Assembly (NCBI RefSeq): GCF_020921035.1
Contig: NC_063159.1
Location: forward strand, 20,281,782 to 20,345,781
Direction: 5' to 3'
Source: Rhodamnia argentea
Taxonomy: Eukaryota; Streptophyta; Magnoliopsida; Myrtales; Myrtaceae
Length of the DNA stretch: 64,000 nucleotides
The notes beneath the pieces are model-generated. The model searched no databases. It was not told the origin of the DNA and saw only the letters and a program-made list of their open reading frames with translations. Below, one piece after another: positions 11,491 to 23,400 of this stretch. Numbering within the stretch: the stretch's first letter is position 1; every line of letters starts with the position of its first letter. The translations under genes were made by a program, and so were the position numbers.

Positions 11491-12008
11491 AGCAAAAATT
11501 TCTAAACATCCTAAATTTATTACACTCTTATCAATTTAATTTTAAATATTTAAATTTTATCAATTAAATCCTAAACATATCATGTTTTGCCAATTTAGTT
11601 CCTTCAGTCATTTTCAATCGAAAATTGCTCATGTGAAAATCGATCCTCCTACGTGACACGAGATGAACAATTTTTAATAATACATTTTTCAAATTTTTCA
11701 TTTCCTTTTTATTTTCTCCCTGTTCTTTCCTTCTTATGTTCAAAGGGCAGGGCCGGCCGAAAAGAAAAAGAAAAAAGTTTATAAAAAAGATAAAATAAAA
11801 AAATATTATTAAAAATTATTTATGTCAGCTCTAATCGAGCCACGTAATACGATCGACGTTCATGTCGGCAATTTTTAGCCAAAATTGATTGCATGAATTT
11901 AATTAAAAAAATGTAAAAATTTAAAACTCAATTGACAAAATTTAAAAATTTAGGACTAAATTAGGAAAAACACAATAGATTTACGCCTTTTGGACAATTT
12001 TCCCCCAC
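11491..12008. mobile_element. TIR element copy D in the divergent promoter
   Basis: This is a full-length but decayed copy. The left arm has units such as TTTGCCAATTTAGTTCC, CAATCGAAAATTGC and CCTCCTACGTGAC. The centre is A-rich. The right arm mirrors these with GCCACGTAATACGATCGACG, AGCCAAAATTG and TTAGGACTAAATTAGG, ending GGACAATTTTCCCCC. Target duplications are no longer clear. Confidence 0.6.
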
Positions 12009-12033
12009 TTAGAATATTGCGGGCTGTGCTAAC

Positions 12034-12041
12034 CCACGTGT
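12034..12041. promoter_or_regulatory. G-box core (CCACGTGT)
   Basis: A CACGTG core lies about 385 bases upstream of the TPR-protein start, on the other side of the TIR element from the first G-box. Confidence 0.4.
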
Positions 12042-12421
12042 CGAACTCGAGCATGTTGGCCCAAGCCCTACTTTTTGATAAAATGAATTAAATCTTTTTC
12101 GATAGAATAAAGATTTCAACAAAAGAATAGGCAAATTTGAATTTAGAAATTGCAATATGCAATAAAAAAAAAATCCACCTAATCAAAGTCAAACACGTAT
12201 AACCCAACCAAAAAAAAAATTATATAACGATTAAGCAAAAGCATGTTCGCCTGGCCTCGACCCGAACCCCGCGATCAGCTCGGTCCGGTCCGACCCTCGA
12301 AAGAAGAAAACGGAAGAACGAGAAAACCGAACCGTACAGGGTTTATCAGAAACTTATCAGTCCAACCCACCAACACCTCGAGCGCCGTAGATTCGACTCT
12401 GCAAATTTTTCGTCCGCCAGA

Positions 12422-15400
12422 ATGGAGTTCCTCCGTTCTGCAACTGGAATGGCGACGTCTTCGCTTCTACCTCCCCTCTGTCCCAACGCCTACAGGTAAA
12501 TCTTCTTCTCTCGACGAGGACTTGGTCACCGCTTCGAGGTGTATGGTTGGTTATCGGATGTCTCGGGAGCTGAATTCCTCTGCTCGAAACCATGATTTTC
12601 CAGGACGAGCCTGCCATTTCCGATGGCCTCCACGCTCTCTGTTGCTCGTCTCCGGCGGCGGACATTCAGGGGCAGGGTTGTCGCGGGTCCAATTAGAGTC
12701 GTTGCTAGTTCCAGCGTGACGACTAGGGATCAAGGTGGTGGAAGAACGGCCGACTTCGGGAGGTAGGTCTATGTCCTCATCCTCGGGTTTGATAGTGTGT
12801 TGATTGTTTGAAATTCGGCGGTTAGAAAATGTTCCGACTCCGAGAGTGCATGGTTTGGGGGGTGCCTGAGGTATGATGAGTGCGGTCGATGTTCAATGTG
12901 TGGAAATTGGCAGGTCGGAAACCTCGGCGGATTCCTTGAGAGGCGTGCATGAGTTTGAGAGAGAGTTGCAAGAGTTATTCGATGAAGTGAAAGATATGAT
13001 TGCCGTAGGGAAGCATGAAGATGCCGTAAGCCTACTTCAAGCGAATTTCGAAGCTGTAAAGGGAGAGATAGATTCAGGTTCTAGAAGCATAGAAGAAGCT
13101 GCTGTTCTGGACGTTGTAGCCTTGGGGTACATGCGCATTGGAGACTTCAAAATGGTTGAGACCATACTGGAGATGGTAATCTTTTTCGTTTCTTTTTTTC
13201 AGATAATTGCTGAGTTGCAGGGTAATGAACCAGCCCCTGGGGTGCGGGGTTGATTTGGTGGAACTTTAGAATGAATTCGAGATAGAGTATTTATAGTTTC
13301 TTTCGTGATATAACGGGGAAAAGGTGGTGCCTATGTATGAAATAATTTGTCAGGTGCCTTTCTTAAGAGAGATAAATCAACAAATGCATATTTATCTTTC
13401 TGTTGTATCTTCTTGCCTGTGTTGTTCTGGAGGTTGACTGCGCCATCGTATGAGGGAGATCCAACGACTTACTGCCTGGCTAATTCCCATTTGAAATGAT
13501 GATGTTGTAATGATTCACCTAGATCCACGTGTTGGATGCTAAAGCACATCAATCGCTATTGTATGAGGCTGTGATTCTTCTCTCATCTGTTGTTGCATTT
13601 CATGAATAACCAGATGGATGAAGTTGTTGGCCGTATATATGCCGATGGAAGTCTTCTTGGATCGGTACTTATGCATATGGGGAGTATGTATTCAAGCTTG
13701 GGGAAGTTTGAGAAATCAACAGTCATGTACAGAAGGTCTATCAGCATTACTGAACAGCTATATGGTACATGCGATGTGCAATGTTCAATCTTAAACTCTG
13801 TGGGGTTGCCTGGATCTAGTTTAAAGACCAATGTGATAGCTCTGTTGGTTGGACTTGCATGGATGGTCATGTCGCTGACTTGACCATGTTGGACTAAGCA
13901 GCTAACAGGGTGGCCATTATGTAGACTGCAGTTGCATGAACTAGTTGTTATAATCACATTTTTGGCAGATTGTCAATTTTATCTGTTCATCTTGGGCTAG
14001 CTATATTGAGGTGAAGCGATTTCAATGCCATTTCACATTTTTTAAGTAAGCAGATACTCCTTTTTATTGTTTGGGATGTTGGTATTAAAGTCAACATTTA
14101 GATATTTTAGTTTTATATGCATTAAAATAAAATTTCAGATTAGTTTGGTTATTGTTATGACATGTGTAATGGACATGTTAGATTGTACTGTTCAATCTAT
14201 TATACACTATATATCATTTTATGCTTGGAAGATGTTTTTCAACTATGTTTATTATTCATCGACCCAAAAAAAAATATATGTTTATTATTCCAATAGCGCT
14301 TCTTAAGCTACTTTACGATTTTATGAGGTGATCTTCCAATATGATTTTAAGCACCCTAGCAGTCCTAGAGGAAAAAAAATGATTTTGGCTACCCTGATTA
14401 TCTTCTGTCAATACAAAAACATGAGACTTGTGATGAATGCACGGTGCTGTTACACTCACTTTTTTGCTATTTTGTAATGCCAATTCTCTAATCTTTCTCA
14501 CACTTTGGAGTCAACTTAGAGCAGCAATGCTAGATGTCAGCCGTTGTTCTTCACTTATTTTCTCTTTGTTGAATTGCAGGTGAAACTAGTACTTTTCTTG
14601 TCATGCCATTACTGGGAATGGCAAAGGCTCTGGGCTCTATCCAAAGAACAGCTAAAGCTACAGGGATATACTGTCGTGCAATTAACATTCTAGAACTGAG
14701 TAGAGGCCCTGAAAGCGAAGATTTGGTAGTTCCCTTATCTGGTCTTGGCAATCTTCTGATAATGGAAGGGAAGGTTGACGAGGCAGAGAGCCCTTTTGTT
14801 AGGTTTGCACTGAACTCTACTCGCTGATGTGTACTACTTATTAAGCAGTAATGAACCCTGTGATATATGTTTACCTTGCCTTGCTTGATGTTTCTGTTAG
14901 AATTCTAAGCATATATAAAACCTTATATGGAGACAAAGATGGAAGAGTTGGAATGGCATTATCTTCCCTAGCCCATGTGAAGTGTGCAAAAGGTAATTTC
15001 TTACTCGCTCCTACTCTCAATATGGATCTCCCTCTTACTCCCACTGTAATATTTTTCTTTGCTTTTAAGACACTAGGCTTTTAATAGTTGAAACTTAGTG
15101 TAGATCAGTCTGGTTGATGAGAGGGCCATGCTTTGAGAAAAATGAAAGCAATTATAGTGGGTGTTACAATAAAGTCCTTTTCGGAGATAAGCTTTCCTGC
15201 ACATAGAAGGCGAGTTTTGTTCTGTGCATTACTATCCTATTTCTCACTAACTTGTCTAGTAAATATTTTCCTGAGCTAATGTTAAGTTGCATATTTACAG
15301 GAGATGTTAATGAAGCTATTAACTTATACAAAAAAGCCCTTCAGATCATCAAGGATTCAAATTCTATGGCTTTGGATGATCCCATGATGGAGAAGATGAG

Positions 15401-16868
15401 AATAGACCTGGCCGAATTACTTCATGTTACCGGAAGGTATACATTTACTACTGTATCTGGCCGAATTACTTTATGCTGTCATTGTTTTGTAATCTGTCGT
15501 CATTAGATGCATATTCAGTGTACTCGTTCGTAACTCTTGGTTTTGACCTTCAGCTGAAGTTATCTTTGTCATACTTATTATAATGCTAAGGGTATTACGG
15601 GAGATGTTTATTGGGTGCTCCCAGAATAAAAGAGCTTTCCCGTCATTCTTCCATCTACCCTTTGCTGTTGAGAAAAGCATGTAGATGACTTTCAAGGGAG
15701 TACTCTCCCGACATGCTGACTGAGCACATGACTTTGACCTTTTTAAGGGGCAGGGTCAATGTACAGGAGATGTTCATAAGTCTTTCATTAATCTTTTCTG
15801 GTGAATGGTCTAATCTTGTGGCCTGTCAAGGGGGCAAGTTGAGGGTTTAATTGGCCCTATAGTTGTCGGGGCTCTATTGTCTTTTGTCATTTAATCGGTA
15901 CTTTGTGGTTTTTAATTTGGTATTCTTTATAATGTAAATGGGTTAGTACCCTCGTGGTATTTATTCAAATAACCACGTAGAAAACATTGCCAATCTGACA
16001 GTTATCTGAGTGTATAATAATTGACATGCATTTCAGAATCACAGCCAGACGTAGTTCACTTTTTCATTTGATTCAATGTGGCACTTGCAGGGGTAATGAA
16101 GGGAGACAGCTGTTGGAGGAGTGCTTGTTAATTTCTGAGAAATCTAAAGGAAAGGATCATCCGGATTCTGTTAGACACCTTCTAAATCTTGCAACCTCCT
16201 ATTCTCGCTCAAAAAACTTTGTGGAGGCAGAGCGCTTGCTACGAACTGGTTTAGATAAAATGATGCGGACCTTGAGGCCTGATGATCCCTCCATTAGCTT
16301 TCCCATGCTTCATCTTGCAGTGACTCTATACTGTTTGAAAAGGGATGAAGAAGCTGAGGAACTTGCCAAGGATGCTTTGCTGATTCGCGAGGAAGCATTT
16401 GGAGAAGATTCTTTACCAGTTGGTAAACTCTAGATTTTTCTGTCTTCATTAAGATCATCTCTATGCATCGTCTCAGTCTTCAAAGGAAAATTATTTTGTG
16501 GAGTTATATTATGCAATGCTAATCTTTTCACAAATGGACTGGGTTGAAAACATTGGGAATTCCCTGTTCTATTGCAGGCTTGCAGCTTATCTTCTTCCCC
16601 TCTGATTTGTCATGCAGGGGAGGCTCTTGACTGTTTAATTTCGATTCAGACTCGCATGGGAAAGGATGATGACAAGTTATTGGCACTTCTCCAGAGAGTT
16701 CTAAAAATCCAAGAGAAAGAGATAGGTTGTGAGAGTGAAGAAGTCACAGTAACCCTGAAAAAGATTGTGTTCTATATGGAAAAATTAGGAAAAAAGGATG
16801 AAAAAGTTCAGCTGCAGAAAAGATTGTCTGTACTCAAGATGAAATACAAGCAAATGATACATTATTAG
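12422..16868 (+). CDS. Kinesin-light-chain-like TPR protein, probably plastid-targeted
   Basis: Nine exons (12422-12495, 12604-12762, 12914-13175, 13614-13764, 14580-14802, 14901-14992, 15301-15436, 16091-16422, 16618-16868) give 559 aa, in frame at every junction. The first 75 residues are Ser/Arg/Val-rich and almost free of acids (e.g. MASTLSVARLRRRTFRGRV), as expected for a chloroplast transit peptide. From about residue 95 to the end the protein is a chain of roughly 42-residue tetratricopeptide repeats of the kinesin-light-chain type, with recurring A-x-x-L...A-x-x-Y/L patterns such as EAINLYKKALQI and EAERLLRTGLDKM. Such repeats bind other proteins. I recall an uncharacterised Arabidopsis TPR protein of this kind, but the partner and process are unknown. 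The start is the first ATG in the exon that encodes the presequence. Confidence 0.88.
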
Positions 16869-19800
16869 TTTCTTGGGACATCTGCATCCATCTCCTTCTG
16901 GGTGATTTGGTATGCACAAGTAGCCCAAAAGATTGGCCTCTTATTGGTTGAAAATCAAGAGAATACCTCTACATGATCCTGACGTCGTGTATCAGGAACT
17001 CGTGGTTTAGCTAGATGCCCTTATCCTGCCTTGTCACATAGGAATTTTCAAGCCTTAGTTGTTGAGCTTAAACCTACCTACTCAAGCAACTTGTTGGAAG
17101 ACTCATTCAATTACCAACGGCTGTGACTGGGATGCGCATTATGAGGATGGCAGTGTTGTTACACAGACAGGAGCCAATTCATCCAACCATTGGTCATTGA
17201 GGTAGCACTTGATTCCTTTCTTGATCTTCTCAATTTACTTTAAATTCCTTTCTTGATCTGTTTTAATTACCGCTTTCATATCATCTATGATCACAGCAGT
17301 GAATAGGCTATAAAGGAAGAGTCCTGCCTTGTTAACGTTTCTCTTTTCAAAATCAGGAAAAAAAAAAAAATTTCTCTGAGCATTTTTGTGCGAAATCGGT
17401 CAGCGACTATTTACTGAGTACCTGTATCAACAAAAATGTCCAGCGGAGGCTGCTGAATTGGCAGCCGGCAGTTCTATAACTTAAATTTATCATGGTCATT
17501 TTTAAATTTATGAGCTGCAGTATTCATGTGTCAAGTTGCCTGAACTGTTGTGATGGCTGTGACACCGAGTTCTGATGGCCAGTACTGTAATAGTATGGTT
17601 TTTACAGTGATTTCATGTTGTGCTCAGATTGTCATGCTTTCGGAGTTACTGGCATTCTGAAGAAACTATAATTTCAATACCGACATTTAGTTTCGGATGA
17701 TTTGGTCATGGATGGAAGAATGTTTGACACATGTAATCAATAGAAAGAACTTCTGCTAGTCCTAGTTGTTAGCTCCCTGTATATTTTGCTAAAACATCTC
17801 TCTGCCTCTTTGATACCTTTTCCGAAGTAAGGCGATGTTAGCAGCAGGGGTTGCTTGGCAACAAGTAGCTCACCATGGCAATGTCCTAAAAATACATCCC
17901 TACATACAACGCCACCACCTTCCTCATAATCATTACTGATGATGCAACGTCAGACTTGGCGGACCTGCAACTCGATAGTTGGTGGCAGGGTGTGGGGTCC
18001 CTATGGTTACAACCAATGGAGGGAATAGCAGAACCTGAAGACCCAGACCATGCAAAGTCTTTGCTCAGGCCGAGCATTCCTACCTTGCCTCGAGCGCTAG
18101 GGAATTTCCCAAAGGATGGGTGGGCGGTGAGGAAGGAAATGAAAAAGAATCCCTTCTCATACATGCAAACAAAAAAAAAAAAAAAAAGGGCGGGTGCTAC
18201 ATTGGTCGCTCGTCTCATCCTTTTCAGTTTTAAAAAGAAAATTGCTAGTGATACAATTACCTTTGACTGATACTAATTATAGTGTCAATAACAGTTGATA
18301 TCAACTTCACCTGTTCTTCGTACAGAGAACCTCTTGTTCTCATTCCTTGACATAAACGGGCTGAAGTAGATACTTGTGCAACCAGACTCAGGGAACCAGA
18401 AGGAATCACGTGGTCACAGCTACAAGGCATGGAGGCTAAATGTCATTTTCTCTGTCCTACATAGGACTGCCATGTGGAGCCAGTATCAACTGCATTGGTA
18501 AGTGGTTATAATCTCCACTCTATTTGGTCAAAGGATGGTGTTGTGCTCTTTCCAAGTTGCTGTCCGTGGACCGTGCCAATGTATAGAAAAGCCTGACTGT
18601 CCTGGATGATAGTCTGCAGCTGACACTGAAAGGAAAAGAGTGGGAGAGAGTTCCATTGCTCGGACAAAGGTCGTCCTTCCTCCTTATTGATGCCATTCAA
18701 AACGTTTTGCCTCCTGTGAAGAAGCCGCATTCTGCTGAACTCCGATGCAATTAGGGGGAGCCAGGAGGAATGACTTATTTAAGTGTGGTTAATATGAGTT
18801 GTGAGTTGGAATACCGAGGATCTTCTGACTTTTGCTCGTCATATCAGATACTCTCTACCGGGAGAATCTCTTGTTCGTTTTAAATTCTTATCGATGATTG
18901 GTTGCCTCCTTTCTGTGTCCTTTTTTCCTCCCCGAAAATACTGCTTGGAGGATGTGCCCGGTGCCCAGAGGTGCAATATTTGGACACGGACTTGAAATTC
19001 TGCCCGCCGATTCTCCTCTCCAAGGTTATATGCAAGAGTTGTCAGATAAAAATTCTTGCGACATGAGGATTTTCATTCACTTGCTTTGTATGACAACCTG
19101 GGCATCATGCCCGCAGATCAAATTGTTCGATTCCTAAGACCAGTGGGTTGATCGTGTGGCTGTGCTTCAACAACACATCGAATGCCAAACCCATGTCAAT
19201 GCCAGCTATCAAACAGCGATGGTGGATCTTGGGGCTTTTCGTATGCCTGTAGCGGCTATCAAAATACTCTTCAGCTACCGAGCTTGCTTCCTTGCGGTCG
19301 ATCCTTGTGAAGTAGGTTGGTTGGTTGTGGAAGAGTTTTTGCGCTCCTGTTGCCACGTTCTCGATGACGATGACGATGATGAGGAAGGCCACGAAGACGA
19401 CCTAGTCTTTGGGCTGGTTTGTTGTTTTCCCCTTTATTTCCCTCATGCCTTTCAGTTTGATTCCAGATATGGTCAGAATCCGATGTCAACTTCGACCAGC
19501 CAAAAGCCTACCAGGCTCTGTTCTCCACTCATTTATTTGTAGATACACACACAAACACACAGAGATCAACATTATCTAAACACGCAGCTTGGTTTCTTCT
19601 CCATGCTTTTGTCGTCGGTTGATTTTATAAATCAAAATCTGCTAAGAGTGGTGGACTTTCTCTAATGTAAACGTGTCTACGTGCAAGTTGGCTATGCGGG
19701 GAAACATCGCAACCGTCGATTTTGGCAGAACGATTGGATTTGACTCGAGTGTTGCCGCTCATTATCACACCCAATCAGGACTTTCAACTAAAGAAATGGT

Positions 19801-20260
19801 CCGAACGACATGGGGAAGAAACAGTTGACGGGTACTTCTACGGTCCCATTGCCACATACAAGAACATACCCAACGTACTACCGAAATCCCTGTACTTTCC
19901 AAATATCAAGTGATGAAGTGTGGTTAAGAAAAAGATAATACTAATGACGCTTGAATTTGAAAGTTTTTGCTATTGGGTTCGTGCTAAACCGACGGCGGGC
20001 AGCGCTTAGACCTCGTCGCTCGTTACCTTTATTGAGAAAAACCACCCAGATTAATAACTTAGGGAAATAAAGATGTTTCCTCATTAAAAGCGTAATGATT
20101 AGAGAGGTCCATCTATGGCTGAGGAGTGTGCGTGTAATCAATGATATTGTGTACACGAGTAAAATGAAGAGCTTTGGAAATAACGCACATGATATTCGTT
20201 TTTGCCTCTTGTCCTGATCCCGAGGAGCCCCGGCGAATTTTTTATCTTTGGGCCCCCCGC
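16869..20260. other. Intergenic, no supported gene
   Basis: The first few hundred bases are the TPR gene's 3' UTR. Several frames of 60-128 codons occur (for example 17956-18270 +, 18801-18995 +, 19156-19542 +, 19105-19392 -). They overlap on opposite strands, lack domains and have no splice-consistent extension, so none is called. The region is less AT-rich than the repeat areas and shows no clear transposon ends. A non-coding transcript or decayed gene is possible. Confidence 0.4.
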
Positions 20261-20269
20261 CGACCATCC

Positions 20270-20335
20270 TACGTGGCGAAGCCCCGCTGCTTATCCGCCA
20301 CGTCCGCAGCCGCAACCGTGACCCTTTAAATAAAG
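20270..20335 (+). promoter_or_regulatory. Hydrolase promoter: two ACGTGGC elements and a TATA-like box
   Basis: CTACGTGGCG at about 20269-20278 and CGCCACGTCC at 20296-20305 are inverted ACGTGGC (ABRE/G-box-like) motifs. TTTAAATAAAG at about 20325 is TATA-like, 160 bases before the ATG. Paired ABREs close to a TATA box are typical of abscisic-acid-responsive promoters. This is inference from motifs only. Confidence 0.45.
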
Positions 20336-20486
20336 TCTCTCTCTCGCTCGTTCGTCCATTCTTAGTTCTCAGTTTGCGCGCACACAACCAACACTGTGCC
20401 TCCTCCTCCTCCTCCTCCTTCAGTCGTTCTCTGCATTCTCTTCATTCTCTCTCAGTCGGTCGACCTCGCTCACGCGGAGGAACACA

Positions 20487-23400
20487 ATGCCGCTCTGCCC
20501 CGTGGACGACAGTGGGATGGAAATCTTCTACAGGACCTACGGCCGCGGCCCTGTCAAAGTCCTCCTCATCATAGGTCTCCCTCCAGCCCAAGGAAAAAAA
20601 AAAAGAAAAGTTTGCTTCTTTGGAATTACGAAAATGGTGTTCTTCTTTCGCTTTTTGGGCAGATTCTGTTTTTCACCCTGATGTGACGTTGTCGGTGATG
20701 GAAACGAGCAGGATTGGCTGGGACGCACGGTTCTTGGGGCCCCCAGGTTGGAGGATTGGCGGGCACCGTCCAGCCCAACGACGAGGTTCTCGGGGCAGCC
20801 CTCGACGGAGGAGCTGGCGCTGGTGATAACGGGGTCGAGGTATGCGCGTTCGACAACCGCGGCGCGGGTCGGAGCTCCGTACCCACCGACAAGTCGGAGT
20901 ACACGTAAGTCCAATCGAGGCATGCCGTGCTTTCTGATTGTTTCAGTGTTTGCTTCGTAAGAAGATATGAGTTTCTTGAATGGGGAGTATACTGTTCGGA
21001 GAATGGTTGCCAGTTGGTGCAAGCAAAAATGTAACTTCAGCTTTCCTTGGACTAATCTTGAACAATGGATGCCTTTCCTGTTCTTTTAGTTTGATGATAA
21101 TTTGGTGCTGTTCCAACAATTTTTTAACGAGAATTGACTTTGACTCTCAATCTGATTTCTGGAGCAGAACAAAGATTATGGCGAAAGATGCGATTGATTT
21201 ACTCGATCACCTGGGTTGGGAAAGAGCCCATGTCATTGGCCATTCAATGGGTGAGCTTTTAATGACCCAAATTTCATGGATGCCTTTTTCGGCTCTGCGG
21301 TTCATGAGATTTGGAAACAACCATTTTGATTGCATTTTCTGGATGCCTGGATTTGTCTGGCCATTTAATAATGCACTAACCACATCCATGACATGTCCAC
21401 CTGTGAGTCTGGATCGGGTTCCTGTTTGTTTCCGGGTACCTAAATACCCTCTCTGGCTGTCGAAACAGGAGCTATGATCGCTTGCAAGTTGGCTGCCATG
21501 GTGCCCGGCAGAGTTTTATCTTTAGGATTGCTTAATGTGACTGGTGGAGGTGTTGAATGTTTCCCAAAGGTATTGCATCCTTTTCAGTATGCGATGGTCC
21601 TTCCTTTGAATAGAGATTGACATTTTTCTCCTTGCAAACTGAAAGGGGGGAAAAAGTTCTTCCAGTTCTTTCATTTTATCATTATCAGATCTATTTTTTC
21701 GAGTGGGTGTTCACTGTTCGGTACTTTACAGACAGGTGGTTCTTTAATCGCTTGCTGAGCTTGTTCCCTGCTCCTATCCTTTGCCTTAGCCACACGAACA
21801 AAAGGAAATGGATTTTTTTTACTGCCATACTGCTTAGACGGAGCGGTTATGATCTTTTACTGGCTGGTCACTTGCGCATTTTAATCCATGCAAGGAATGT
21901 TACCTATTAATGTTTGCGCTTGGTAGCTGAAGTTGCTTTCACAGTTTGCATCTCTCAAATGTCCCAGCTACAGCTACCACACAAAAACATTCAGATGGAA
22001 AAATCTTCGAAAGATCTCTCATTGATTAGCTACAGGAGTCCTTTTCCTTGTGAAGATGAGAAGTGATTTAGAGGCATAGGACTTAGCCTTGGATATTGCG
22101 TGGGGACAACGATTTTTTGAAATAGAGATACTAAGGAAGATCAATAACTAGCGAGAGCCTTTCTGCGTCGTGGTTGCAGCTGTTTGCCTTTTAACGGTGA
22201 AACTGCTTATTGTTCACTTGAATGCATTCATATTCTGTACGTTGACATCACCATATGATGAAAGATTGTTATGGGGGAGTGGAAGCTGTTTTCCTCAAGA
22301 AAATCGGTTTCATTATTACTTTCCCAAAGAAATTCTCTTACTTGTACTAAGTAACTAGTTGTGCTATTTACCATGTGAATTAAAGTAGTTTGGGATGATG
22401 CAATTGCTTTGTCACTTAAAACAAGAAAAAAATGTTGAACCCAGTTCTGATATTGCACTTGAACCACTATTTGAGTGGTCTAACAGCGATCTTTTGATTC
22501 CCGTAGATTGACAGGCGAACCATTTCAATTGCGATCCGCTTTCTTAGGGCTAAAACACCGGAACAAAGGGCTGACGTTGATTTGGATACCCACTACTCAA
22601 AGGTAGGCAGTTGTTATCATCATTGTAAAATCCACTTCATCGTCCTTCCATCCCTGTCAAAGGAGAGTTACTTGCTCTTTCTCCATCCTAAAGAAATGAG
22701 GATTTCAGCAGAATGATAAATGGTTCCGAGATAGCGTGAATCAAGGACTCCCAAGTAAATTTGATTGTGTTCTTATGATTGGAGTTTTCTTTTGGGACAT
22801 GGAAGTGCATTAATGTTCTAGGCTTCCATGGACAGGAGGGGGAGAGAGGGAGAGAGAGAGAGAGAGGGAAGGAGGGAGGGAGGGGGAGAGAGAGCAATCC
22901 ACGGGGTGATATTGTTGGTCTATTTTTCGCTCTTATGGAAGCGTAATGTATTATGTGCAGGAATATCTCGAGGAATATGTTGGATCTAGCACCCGGAGGG
23001 CAGTACTCCACCAAGTAAGAAATCTTGAAATATCTCAAGTTTCTTTGGTCTAGCGTTAACATAATGGAGCAAACTCTACATGGTCTTAGTGACTCTGTTA
23101 TTTAGAGGTTTCTTGAGGGTTCTTAAAGGTTTAGTAAGTGTTTACATCTACAAGTGTGTTCCAGGTTTAAATGCATAACAATGCTTTATAAACAAGTGCC
23201 AAACTATCAATGAGTTTTCCTACCCGTAGGATTTCCAGTGACGCATTTGCTTTGTTGGTCAGACTTAAAATGGACCTACCTCTGAATAACCATGGTGAAA
23301 TATGGTATTTTATCTTGGCAACTTTTTTTCACTTATGACTATTCACCTTGCTTGGAGTTCACTGAAACTGAATGAACTTAATAAGAGATTACTTCGCTGA

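Larger units (their letters stand above)
11177..12421. other. Divergent promoter region between PPH1 and the TPR gene
   Basis: The two genes point away from each other from this 1.2-kb spacer. It holds a TIR element in its middle (11491-12008) with a G-box on either side, and presumably both 5' leaders. No further gene is seen. A 158-codon frame at 12243-12719 runs across the first exon of the TPR gene in another frame and is a shadow. Confidence 0.6.

Noticed and set aside
12243-12719. 158-codon plus-strand frame at the TPR gene start
   Set aside because: It reads through the first intron in a different frame and has no domain; the spliced model gives a coherent transit peptide.
19156-19542. 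128-codon plus-strand frame with an Asp run
   Set aside because: The Asp run comes from a GATGAC repeat; frames on the opposite strand are equally open and no domain or splice partner was found.
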